64,000 nucleotides of DNA from Leifsonia sp. PS1209. GTDB taxonomy: Bacteria; Actinomycetota; Actinomycetes; Actinomycetales; Microbacteriaceae. A model generated the notes under the pieces. It ran no database searches, had not been told where the DNA came from, and saw nothing but the letters and a program-made list of their open reading frames with translations. Below are positions 24,234 through 31,829 of the stretch, piece after piece (positions within the stretch are counted from its first letter, which is position 1; every line of letters begins with the position of its first letter). The position numbers and the translations under genes are program-made. Location of the stretch: assembly GCF_012317045.1 (NCBI RefSeq), contig NZ_CP051154.1:2976001-3040000 (forward strand), written 5' to 3'.

Positions 24234-25478
24234 CTACTGCCCGTCGGCCTTCGCCTGGATCGACTTCAGCAGGTCTGCCGGGTTGGCACCCTGACCGAGC
24301 TGACCGATCTGGCTCTGGATCGCCCCCTGCGCTGCTGCCCAGTTGGGGTTGGTGGACGGGTAGAACTTGGCGTTCGGCAGCAGGTCGAGGAACGGCTTGA
24401 TGGTCTCGTCGGAGGCCATCGCGTCCGCGCCGGACTTGGTGGTGGGCAGGAAGCCCTCCGCGCCGACCCACTTGGTGTAGACGTCCGCCGAGTAGAAGTA
24501 GTCGAGGAACTTCTTGATCGAGGCCGTCTTGTCCGTCTTGCCCTTGAAGGCCATCAGGTGGTCAGCGACGCCGAGCGTGAACGCTGAGCCGTCCTTGGTG
24601 GGGATGGGCGCGATGCCGTACTTGAGGCTCGGGTTCTTGTCCTTGATCTGGCCGACGATCGGCGGGAGGCCGATCTGCATCCCGATCTGGCCCTGGATGA
24701 AGACATTCATCAGCGGGGTGCGGTTGGTCGAACCGGGGTTCGCCTCCGTCACGCCGGAGTTGATGATCTTCTGCATCTCGGTTGCGCCGTCGACGTTCTC
24801 CGAGCTGTCGATGGTCAGCTTCTTCGCGTCGCCGTACCCTCCGCCTGCTCCGTAGAACCAGATGGCGGTCTCGGCCTGGGCTTCCTCGCTGCCGAGGGGC
24901 ATCCCGTATCCGGTGACACCCGCCGCCTTGAGCTTGCCGGCGTCCGTCTCGAACTCCGCCCACGTCTTGGGCGGGTCGGTGATGCCCGCCTTAGCGAACA
25001 GGTCCTTGTTGTAGAACAGCGCGCGGGCGGAGGCGATGAACGGCAGGCCGTACTGGGTGCCGTCGATCGACGCGTTCTTGGCGAACGCCGACTGGAAGTC
25101 GTCGAGCGTCTTCGACGAGACGATGTCCTTGGCCGGGTAGAGCAGGTCGTCCGCCGCGAAACCGGCGAAGGCGTCGATGTTCAGGATGTCCGGCTGCTTC
25201 CCGGCCTGGATGCGCGTCTTGATGACGTTGTTGATGTCCGTCCACGACTCGACGTCGAGGTTGACGGTGATGCCGCTGTTCTTCGCCTCGAAGTCTTTGA
25301 TGATCTGCTGCCACTCGGCCTTGGTGTTGTCCGAATAGCTCGCGACCATGAGGTCCAGGCTTTGCGCACCGCTGGACGATCCGCCGCCGGAGCCGCCGCC
25401 GAATCCACAGGACGCGAGTGTCATGGTCGCCGCTGTCGCCATCGCGACGGCTGCGCCCCACCGCAGGGATTTCTTCAT
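24234..25478 (-). CDS. Sugar-binding lipoprotein of ABC importer
   Basis: 414-residue extracellular solute-binding protein (family 1) anchored as a lipoprotein. The N-terminus MKKSLRWG is followed by a hydrophobic segment and a lipobox ending LASC-G, then a Gly/Ser linker. The mature part has typical cluster 1 features such as YGLPFIASARALFYNKDLF and GVADHLMAFKG. AGGAAG precedes the ATG at 25478. The first gene of the importer operon, it is divergent from the sugar catabolic operon across a 316-base region with two operator-like inverted repeats. Confidence 0.92.
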   Translation of the reverse strand: MKKSLRWGAAVAMATAATMTLASCGFGGGSGGGSSSGAQSLDLMVASYSDNTKAEWQQIIKDFEAKNSGITVNLDVESWTDINNVIKTRIQAGKQPDILNIDAFAGFAADDLLYPAKDIVSSKTLDDFQSAFAKNASIDGTQYGLPFIASARALFYNKDLFAKAGITDPPKTWAEFETDAGKLKAAGVTGYGMPLGSEEAQAETAIWFYGAGGGYGDAKKLTIDSSENVDGATEMQKIINSGVTEANPGSTNRTPLMNVFIQGQIGMQIGLPPIVGQIKDKNPSLKYGIAPIPTKDGSAFTLGVADHLMAFKGKTDKTASIKKFLDYFYSADVYTKWVGAEGFLPTTKSGADAMASDETIKPFLDLLPNAKFYPSTNPNWAAAQGAIQSQIGQLGQGANPADLLKSIQAKADGQ

Positions 25479-25560
25479 GGACTTCCTCACTCTCGAAGGG
25501 AACGAACCGTCAGGTGCAAGGTACGAAGTGCTGCGCGACGGTGCGTCAGTATTGATCCTT

Positions 25561-25590
25561 TGTGATTTGTTCCTGCACGAAACAATCACA
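25561..25590. promoter_or_regulatory. Operator-like inverted repeat, importer side
   Basis: TGTGATT (25561-25567) and AATCACA (25584-25590) form a perfect 7-base inverted repeat with 16 bases between, with inner TTGTT/AACAA also nearly symmetrical. It sits about 85 bases upstream of the binding-protein gene in the 316-base gap 25479-25794, which holds no gene. The likely ligand is the DeoR regulator encoded at 29542. Confidence 0.6.
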
Positions 25591-25702
25591 TGTATTCACT
25601 GGATGCTCGAATCATTGCGCCTACTGGGGCGCTCGTCAAGGAATTCCGCCCAGATCGTTACACGGCGTTAATTCCGTCGCAACAGATCCGGCAAAAGGCG
25701 CC

Positions 25703-25752
25703 GATGAGCGATTGAAGATGATCACTAGACAGACTTATCGCTCATAAGCGAT
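25703..25752. promoter_or_regulatory. Operator-like repeats, catabolic operon side
   Basis: ATGAGCGAT (25704-25712) and ATCGCTCAT (25737-25745) are perfect complements. The second arm also pairs with AGCGAT (25747-25752) around CATA. Three related half-sites lie within 50 bases, 43 bases upstream of the isomerase start. They differ from the site at 25561, so two regulators or two promoters may be involved. Confidence 0.6.
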
Positions 25753-25794
25753 CATTGTCCTGGAAGTGGTTGGCGACAGACAGGAGACGTAGTA

Positions 25795-26703
25795 GTGACG
25801 CAAGCATCCACGCTCGGTGCCGACATGGAGGCCGAACTCCGTTCGCAGCCGGAGACCTGGGCGCGCGCGGCCGATCTGCGTGCGGAGCAGTCGCTCCTGC
25901 CGTCGACCGGACAGCGCATCGCCGTCGTCGGCTGCGGCACCTCCTGGTTCATGGCGCAGTCGTACGCCGCTCTCCGGGAGACCGCCGGGCTGGGGCTCAC
26001 CGACGCGTTCGCCGCCTCCGAGGCGTTCGTCGACCGTGAGTACGACGCGGTCGTCGCGCTCACGAGGTCGGGGACGACGACCGAGGTGCTCGAACTGCTC
26101 GAACAGCTCCGCGCATCCGGGAGCACCGCCAGGACCGTCGGCGTCGTCGGCGACCCGAACACGCCGCTCGTCGACCTGGTCGACGACGTCGTCGCTCTGC
26201 CGTTCGCCGACGAGAAGTCCGTGGTGCAGACGCGCTTCGCCACCACCTCCCTCGCGCTGATCCGTGCGTCGCTCGGAGAGAACATCGACACCGCGATCCG
26301 GGATGCGCAGACCGCGGTCGACGAGGAGCTCGACGACACCTTGGTCTCCGCCGACCAGTACTCCTTCCTCGGCGCCAACTGGACCGTGGGCCTCGCCCAC
26401 GAGGCCGCGCTGAAGATGCGCGAGGCCTCGCAGTCCTGGACGGAGTCGTACCCGGCCAAGGAGTACCGCCACGGACCGATCGCCATCGCTGCTCCCGGCC
26501 GCGTCACCTGGATGTTCGGCTCCGCGCCGTCTGGGCTCGCCGCCGATGTCGCGGTGACGGGCGCGCACTTCGAGAACAGCGACCTCGACGGCATGGCCGA
26601 CCTGATCCGCGCCCAGCGGGTCGCGCTCGCCCGAGCCCGCCGCTTCGAGCTCGATCCCGACCACCCCCGCAACCTGACCCGCTCCGTCATCCTCGCGCCG
26701 TGA
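25795..26703 (+). CDS. agaS: SIS-domain sugar isomerase/deaminase, AgaS-like
   Basis: 302-residue cytosolic protein with two SIS domains, like the isomerase half of GlmS without the glutaminase domain. It has GCGTSWFMAQS near residue 45, the phosphosugar loop TRSGTTTEVLELL near 90, and YPAKEYRHGPIAI near 220, which matches the GlmS-type KE-x-x-HGP motif. In aga operons this protein deaminates and isomerises galactosamine-6-phosphate to tagatose-6-phosphate. GTG at 25795 has AGGAG eight bases upstream. It is the first gene of an operon overlapping the ROK kinase by GTGA. GlcN6P or fructosamine-6P are alternative substrates. Confidence 0.8.
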   Translation: MTQASTLGADMEAELRSQPETWARAADLRAEQSLLPSTGQRIAVVGCGTSWFMAQSYAALRETAGLGLTDAFAASEAFVDREYDAVVALTRSGTTTEVLELLEQLRASGSTARTVGVVGDPNTPLVDLVDDVVALPFADEKSVVQTRFATTSLALIRASLGENIDTAIRDAQTAVDEELDDTLVSADQYSFLGANWTVGLAHEAALKMREASQSWTESYPAKEYRHGPIAIAAPGRVTWMFGSAPSGLAADVAVTGAHFENSDLDGMADLIRAQRVALARARRFELDPDHPRNLTRSVILAP

Positions 26704-27710
26704 CAGAGCACGCCACTTCCCCGTCCCGGTCGGCTCCGCTCGGCGCCGGCCACGCCGTGCTCGCCTTCGACGTCGGGGGCACGGACATGAAGGCCGCGCT
26801 GATCGACGCGGACGGCAGGATCGTCGCGCTCGAACGCCGGGCGACACCGCACGACGGCGACCAGACGGCCGAGGCCGTCGTCTCCGCCGTCGCCGAGCTG
26901 TCCTCGCGGTTCAGGGCCGAGCATCCGGAGGTCCGTCCGCTCGCCATCGGGCTGCTCGTGCCCGGCCACGTGGACGACGAGGCCGGCATCGGCGTCTTCT
27001 CGGAGAATCTGCGCTGGCACGACTTCCCGTTCCGCGCCCGCGTCGAGGAGACCGTCGGACTGCCGGTCACGTTCAGCCACGACGTGCGAGGCGCGGGAGA
27101 GGCCGAGCACAGGATCGGAGCTGCTGCGCCGTACCGCGACGTGGTCGTGATGGCCATCGGCACCGGGATCGCCGGCGCGATCTTCGTGGACGGCCGCCTG
27201 CACACGGGCGGCGGCATGGCGGGCGAGATGGGCCACTCCCGCGTCGCTGACGGTCCGGAGTGCGCCTGCGGCGGCCGCGGCTGCCTGGAGGCCATCGCCT
27301 CCGCGGCGGCCATCGCCCGCCGGTACACCGCACTCTCCGGCGTCGCCGTTCCCGGCGCCAAGGAGGTGCTCGAGTTCGCTGCGGCCGGTGACGCTGTGGC
27401 GCAGTCCGTCTGGGACTCTGCACTGGATGCGCTCGCCCTCGACCTCTCGCACACCGTCGCGCTGCTCGCGCCGGAGGCCATCGTCATCGGCGGGGGTCTC
27501 GCCCAGGCGGGCCCCGCCCTGTTCGAGCCGCTGGCCGCCCGGCTGGATGCGATCCTCACCTTCCAGCGACGTCCCGTGCTGCTCCCGGCGAGCATCGGCG
27601 AGAACGCAGGCGTGATCGGAGCCGCCCTGCGCGCCCGCGACCTGCTCGACGCCGCGACGCCCGCCGAGCAGCGGCCCGCCGAGCAGCAGGCCGAGGAGCA
27701 GACAGCATGA
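26700..27710 (+). CDS. ROK-family sugar kinase, probable GalNAc kinase
   Basis: 336-residue ROK kinase. The phosphate-binding motif FDVGGTDMKAAL is near residue 23, the ATP/Mg block IGTGIAGAIFVDGRL near 155, and the zinc motif CACGGRGCLE near 185. In this operon it should phosphorylate an amino sugar entering through the ABC importer, replacing the PTS phosphorylation of enterobacterial aga systems. The GTG start overlaps the isomerase stop. A Gln/Glu-rich C-terminal tail is unusual but harmless. Specificity is inferred from context only. Confidence 0.85.
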   Translation: MTEHATSPSRSAPLGAGHAVLAFDVGGTDMKAALIDADGRIVALERRATPHDGDQTAEAVVSAVAELSSRFRAEHPEVRPLAIGLLVPGHVDDEAGIGVFSENLRWHDFPFRARVEETVGLPVTFSHDVRGAGEAEHRIGAAAPYRDVVVMAIGTGIAGAIFVDGRLHTGGGMAGEMGHSRVADGPECACGGRGCLEAIASAAAIARRYTALSGVAVPGAKEVLEFAAAGDAVAQSVWDSALDALALDLSHTVALLAPEAIVIGGGLAQAGPALFEPLAARLDAILTFQRRPVLLPASIGENAGVIGAALRARDLLDAATPAEQRPAEQQAEEQTA

Positions 27711-28621
27711 TCCTGACCGTCACCCCCAACCCCGCCGTGGACCTCACGTACCAGGTCGACGAGCTCGACGTCGGCGAGAGCCATCGCGTCGCCGCCCCTG
27801 CGGCGCGCGCGGGAGGCAAGGGCATCAACGTGGCCCGCGTGATCGCGCAGACCGGCGGGAGCGCGTTCGCGCTGACCACCGCCGGTGGGGCCGCCGGGCT
27901 GCGCCTGGCCGACGACCTCGGCGCGAGCGGGGTTCCGCACGAGGTCGTCCCGGTCGCCGCGCAGACCCGCAGCAGCGTCGCCATCGTCGACAGAGGCAGC
28001 GGGCTCACCACCATCTTCAACGAGACCGGCGACCAGCTCTCCTCCGCGGAATGGTCCGCGCTGTGGGATGCGGTCACCCGGCTGTCCGTGCCGGCCACCT
28101 GCATCGTCGGCTCGGGCAGTCTCCCGCCCGGAGCGCCGGAGGACTTCTACGCGGAGCTGGTCGCGCTCGCGGCGGCCAGGGGCATCCCGAGCATCGTGGA
28201 TGCGACGGGTCCGGGCCTCCTGCGCGCCGCGGAAGCCGGCGCCTCCGTCCTCAAGCCGAACCGCAGAGAGCTGGCGGAGAGCACGGGAGAGAGCGACCCC
28301 GTCGCTGGTGCGCGCATCCTCCTCGACCGCGGCGCCGGTCTGTTGCTCGTCTCACTCGGGGCCGACGGGATGCTCGCGATCGGCCCGTCCTCCTCCCCCG
28401 TCCACGCCCGGCTGGCCGAGCCGCTGCACGGCAACGCCACCGGAGCAGGGGACGCCGGAGTCGCAGCGGTCGCCGCCTGCCTGGCGGCGGGCGTCACCGA
28501 TCCAGAGCGCATCCTGCGCAGGGCGACAGCCTGGTCGGCGGCCGCCGTGCTCGCCCCGCTGGCCGGGGAGCTCGACCCGTCGTACCCCGAGATCGAGACC
28601 CGCCTGATCGTCACCGGCTGA
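27707..28621 (+). CDS. PfkB-family tagatose-6-phosphate / 1-phosphofructokinase
   Basis: 304-residue ribokinase-fold kinase of the LacC/FruK group. It has VTPNPAVDLTYQVD at the N-terminus, ARAGGKGINVARV near residue 35 and the catalytic GNATGAGDAGVAAV near 247, with Asp as the base. Next to an aldolase and an AgaS-like isomerase, tagatose-6-phosphate to tagatose-1,6-bisphosphate is the likely reaction; fructose-1-phosphate is the alternative. ATG at 27707 overlaps the ROK kinase stop as ATGA. Confidence 0.85.
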   Translation: MILTVTPNPAVDLTYQVDELDVGESHRVAAPAARAGGKGINVARVIAQTGGSAFALTTAGGAAGLRLADDLGASGVPHEVVPVAAQTRSSVAIVDRGSGLTTIFNETGDQLSSAEWSALWDAVTRLSVPATCIVGSGSLPPGAPEDFYAELVALAAARGIPSIVDATGPGLLRAAEAGASVLKPNRRELAESTGESDPVAGARILLDRGAGLLLVSLGADGMLAIGPSSSPVHARLAEPLHGNATGAGDAGVAAVAACLAAGVTDPERILRRATAWSAAAVLAPLAGELDPSYPEIETRLIVTG

Positions 28622-28675
28622 ACCGCCGCCGGTCCCTGACCGTCCATCCCGCACCATCCGTCCAGTAAGGAAGCC

Positions 28676-29545
28676 ATGCCGCTCGTCTCCACCGCCGACC
28701 TGATGCACTCCGCCGCCTCCCGGCAGACCGGGATCGGCGCCTTCAACGTCATCCATCTGGAGACGGCGGAAGCCCTCGTCGCCGCCGCAGAGGAGACGCA
28801 GCTGCCCGTCATCCTGCAGATCTCGCAGAACTGCGTCACCTACCACGGCGGCCTCGAGCCGATCGCCCGCGCGACCATCGCCGTCGCGGCGGCGTCGCAG
28901 GCCCACGTCGCCGTCCACCTCGATCACGCCGAGGACGAGGAGCTGACTCGCCAGGCGATCGACCTCGGCTTCGGCTCGGTGATGTTCGACGGCGCGAAGC
29001 TCGACTACGACCGCAATGTGGAGGCGACCATCCGGGTGGTCGACTACGCCCACGCCAACGACGTCTTCGTGGAGGCCGAGCTCGGCGAGATCGGCGGCAA
29101 AGACGGCGCACACGCCCCCGGTGTGCGCACCGACCCGGACGAAGCACGCCGGTTCGTCTCTGAGACGGGCGTCGACGCCCTCGCCGTCGCGGTCGGAAGC
29201 TCGCACGCGATGACGGAGCGGACGGCCTCGCTCGACCTCGACCTGATCGGACGGCTGCACGCCGCCGTGCCCGTTCCCCTCGTGTTGCACGGCTCGTCCG
29301 GCGTGTCGGATGAGACGATCGTCTCAGCGATCCGCTCCGGCATCACCAAGGTCAACGTCTCCACCCACCTCAACCGCTTCTTCACGGAGGCGGTGCGCGG
29401 CTACCTGTCCGCGCATCCCGAGGTGGTGGACTCGCGCAAATACCTGCGCGAAGGACGCACCGCGGTGGCTGGCGAGGCGGCGCGCCTTCTCGCGCTGTTC
29501 GCTGTGGAGCAGGCGTCAACCCGAACGGAGACACAACGGCGATGA
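28676..29545 (+). CDS. Class II tagatose/fructose-bisphosphate aldolase (KbaY/GatY-like)
   Basis: 289-residue zinc-dependent aldolase that would split tagatose-1,6-bisphosphate into DHAP and glyceraldehyde-3-phosphate. Family blocks are TGIGAFNVIHLE, HLDHAEDEE (zinc and catalytic residues), EAELGEIGGKDG, AVGSSHAM (zinc His) and LHGSSGVSDE (zinc His), ending KVNVSTHLNR. AAGGAAG precedes the ATG. It follows the kinase after 54 bases and overlaps the regulator (ATGA). Confidence 0.9.
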   Translation: MPLVSTADLMHSAASRQTGIGAFNVIHLETAEALVAAAEETQLPVILQISQNCVTYHGGLEPIARATIAVAAASQAHVAVHLDHAEDEELTRQAIDLGFGSVMFDGAKLDYDRNVEATIRVVDYAHANDVFVEAELGEIGGKDGAHAPGVRTDPDEARRFVSETGVDALAVAVGSSHAMTERTASLDLDLIGRLHAAVPVPLVLHGSSGVSDETIVSAIRSGITKVNVSTHLNRFFTEAVRGYLSAHPEVVDSRKYLREGRTAVAGEAARLLALFAVEQASTRTETQRR

Positions 29546-30327
29546 ACAGAGCTGAGCGGCTGAACACCGTGCTCGACCTGCTCGCGGAGACGGGACAGCT
29601 CGAGGTCGACGACCTCGTGACGCGTCTCGACATCTCCGCGGCGACGGCCCGTCGCGACCTCGACGCGCTCGCCTCCCAGCAGCTGCTCACCCGCACCCGC
29701 GGCGGAGCTGTCGGCCAGTCCGTGGCATACGACCTCCCCATCCGGTACAAGCGCGAGCAGCACGCTCCGGAGAAGCTGCGGATCGCGCAGGCGGCGAGCG
29801 CTCTCGTCCCGCGCGGCGCCGTCGTCGGGCTCTGCGGCGGAACGACGAGCACCGCCGTCGCGACCGTGCTCGGCTCCCGGCCCGACCTGATGGAGCCGTC
29901 GCCTCACCCCAACCTCACCGTGGTCACCAACGCCATCAACATCGCCGCACAGCTGGTGATGCGGCCCCAGATCAAGACCGTCGTCACCGGAGGCGTCGTG
30001 CACGCCCGCTCCTACGAACTGGTCGGGCCGTACAGCGATGTCGTGCTGGAGAAGATCACGATGGACATCGCGTTCATCGGCGTCAACGGCATCGACCCCG
30101 CCATCGGCGCCACCGTGCACGACGAAGGCGAGGCGAGCGTGAACTCCCTCATGGCCAGGCGCGCCACCCGCGCCGTGGTGGTCGCGGATTCCAGCAAGAT
30201 CGGGCGCAAGGCGTTCGCGACGCTCGGAGGACCGAAGGTGCTGAACACTCTCATCACCGACGACGGCATCACGGCGGAGCAGCGTGCCGCCTTCGCCGAC
30301 GCCGGGTTCGAGGTCATCGTCGCGTAG
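29542..30327 (+). CDS. DeoR-family regulator of the aga-like operon
   Basis: 261-residue DeoR/AgaR-type repressor candidate. N-terminal winged helix LNTVLDLLAETGQLEV with ISAATARRDLDALASQ, wing RTRGGAV. The C-terminal effector domain has LCGGTTSTAVA, TNAINIAAQL, VVTGGVVHA, DIAFIGVNG and VVADSSKIG. It is cotranscribed with the enzymes (ATGA overlap with the aldolase) and so probably controls both divergent arms through the sites at 25561-25590 and/or 25703-25752. Confidence 0.85.
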   Translation: MNRAERLNTVLDLLAETGQLEVDDLVTRLDISAATARRDLDALASQQLLTRTRGGAVGQSVAYDLPIRYKREQHAPEKLRIAQAASALVPRGAVVGLCGGTTSTAVATVLGSRPDLMEPSPHPNLTVVTNAINIAAQLVMRPQIKTVVTGGVVHARSYELVGPYSDVVLEKITMDIAFIGVNGIDPAIGATVHDEGEASVNSLMARRATRAVVVADSSKIGRKAFATLGGPKVLNTLITDDGITAEQRAAFADAGFEVIVA

Positions 30328-30344
30328 GCCATCGGTGCTTAGGT

Positions 30345-30350
30345 TATGGT
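30345..30350 (+). promoter_or_regulatory. -10 element for leaderless nagA-like gene
   Basis: TATGGT is followed by seven bases and the ATG at 30358. This favours 30358 over the in-frame ATG at 30346, which would lie inside the -10. Confidence 0.5.
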
Positions 30351-30357
30351 CGATCAA

Positions 30358-31518
30358 ATGACCGCTCACGTCATCCACTCCGCCCGCCTCGTCAGCGAGG
30401 GCCGCATCCTGCACAACGGCTGGGTCCGTTTCGAGGACGAGACCATCGCAGAGGTCGGCACCGGCGACGACTGGCGCATCTCCGTCGCCGGCGACCAGCC
30501 GGATGCTGTGACGGACGCCGACGGCGCCTGGGTCACCCCCGGGTTCGTGGACATCCACACCCACGGCGGCGGCGGCGCGTCGTTCGACGACGGCGAGGAC
30601 GCGATCCGCACCGGGATGGCGCTGCACCAGAAGCACGGGACCACCCGCTTCGTCCTCTCCCTCGTCACAGCGCCCGTCGACGACCTCGCCGTGCGGGTGG
30701 CGGGCATCGCGGCGATGATGCAGGACGACCGGCGCATCCTGGGCTCGCACCTCGAAGGACCGTTCCTCGACGTCGGGCACAAGGGCGCCCACGATCCTGC
30801 GCTCCTCCGCCAGGCGACGCCGTCCGACATCGAGCTGCTCCTCGCTGCGGCGAACGGGACGCTGCGGCAGATCACCCTGGCCCCGGAACAGCCGGGAGGA
30901 CTGGATGCTGTTCGCGCCTTCGCCGACGCCGGTGTCGCCGTCGCGGTCGGGCACACCGCGGCGGACTACGCGCAGACGCTCGCGGCGTTCGACGCAGGGG
31001 CGAGCATCCTGACGCACGCGTTCAACGGGATGGACGGCATCCACCACCGCGCGCCGGGTCCCGTGGCGGCGGCGACGCACACCGCAGGGGTGACGCTGGA
31101 GATCGTGAACGACGGAGTGCACATCCACCCGGAGGTCGTGCGGATGACGTTCGCCTCTGCTCCCGGACGCATGGCGCTGATCACCGACGCGATGGCGGCG
31201 GCCGGATCGAGCGACGGTGACTACATCCTGGGCTCGCTGGCCGTGCAGGTGCGCGACGGCGTCGCCCGCCTGGCCGAGGGCGGCTCGATCGCCGGGTCGA
31301 CTCTCACCCTCGACGACGCGCTGCGCCGGGCGGTCACCGAGGTGGGCATCCCGGTCGAGGATGCGGTGCTCGCGCTCACGGAGACCCCGGCGACCGCCGT
31401 CGGTCGCGGTGGCGACCTGGGCAGGCTGGCGGCCGGGTACGCGGCGGATGCCGTGCTCCTCGACGACGACTTCCGCGTGCTGCAGGTGTTCACGGCCGGA
31501 GCGCCGCTGCCGCGCTGA
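30358..31518 (+). CDS. nagA: N-acetylhexosamine-6-phosphate deacetylase, copy 1
   Basis: 386-residue amidohydrolase removing acetate from GlcNAc-6-P or, in this context, GalNAc-6-P (AgaA role). Metal and active-site motifs: VDIHTHGGGG, SHLEGPFL (Glu), VGHTAADYA, THAFNGMDGIHHRAPG and LITDAMAA (catalytic Asp). It follows the aga-like operon after 30 bases but has its own leaderless promoter. A paralogue at 38783 sits in the GlcNAc island, so the two copies are probably specialised. Confidence 0.88.
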   Translation: MTAHVIHSARLVSEGRILHNGWVRFEDETIAEVGTGDDWRISVAGDQPDAVTDADGAWVTPGFVDIHTHGGGGASFDDGEDAIRTGMALHQKHGTTRFVLSLVTAPVDDLAVRVAGIAAMMQDDRRILGSHLEGPFLDVGHKGAHDPALLRQATPSDIELLLAAANGTLRQITLAPEQPGGLDAVRAFADAGVAVAVGHTAADYAQTLAAFDAGASILTHAFNGMDGIHHRAPGPVAAATHTAGVTLEIVNDGVHIHPEVVRMTFASAPGRMALITDAMAAAGSSDGDYILGSLAVQVRDGVARLAEGGSIAGSTLTLDDALRRAVTEVGIPVEDAVLALTETPATAVGRGGDLGRLAAGYAADAVLLDDDFRVLQVFTAGAPLPR

Positions 31519-31552
31519 GCAGGTGCGGGCGTGCTGCCGCGCTGACTGTGGC

Positions 31553-31580
31553 GGCGGGTCGGGCTCGCGCCCGACCCGCC
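31553..31580 (+). terminator. Strong terminator after nagA copy 1
   Basis: Perfect 12-base arms GGCGGGTCGGGC and GCCCGACCCGCC around TCGC. It is the first of three hairpins in the 311-base gap 31519-31829, which otherwise shows no gene. Confidence 0.75.
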
Positions 31581-31606
31581 GACGGTCCGCTCGCGCGGAT
31601 CCCCCT

Positions 31607-31639
31607 CGTTTGACGGACGTTCGGGTCGTCCATCAAACG
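31607..31639. repeat. Imperfect 13-base inverted repeat
   Basis: CGTTTGACGGACG (31607-31619) and CGTCCATCAAACG (31627-31639) pair at 12 of 13 positions across a 7-base spacer. It could be an operator or a second terminator. A further pair, GCGGAGTG (31644-31651) and CACTCCGC (31665-31672), follows directly. Confidence 0.55.
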
Positions 31640-31829
31640 CACGGCGGAGTGGGCCGAATAAGTGCACTCCGCGCCGGATCGCCGTCCATCGCCGACGGCT
31701 TCAGTGGGAGAGACGCACCGGTGTCGCGGTTATGACGCCACTTCCGGCAACTTTTTTGCGCCGGTTCAGCGAGCGGTAACACGACCGAAATATCAGACTT
31801 TTTCCAGCTGTTTCCGCCAGAATGGCAGG

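Noticed and set aside
25478..25589. Earlier start for the sugar-binding lipoprotein at 25589
   Set aside because: The lipoprotein signal must begin near MKKSLRWG; the extension would cover the operator-like repeat and lacks a signal.
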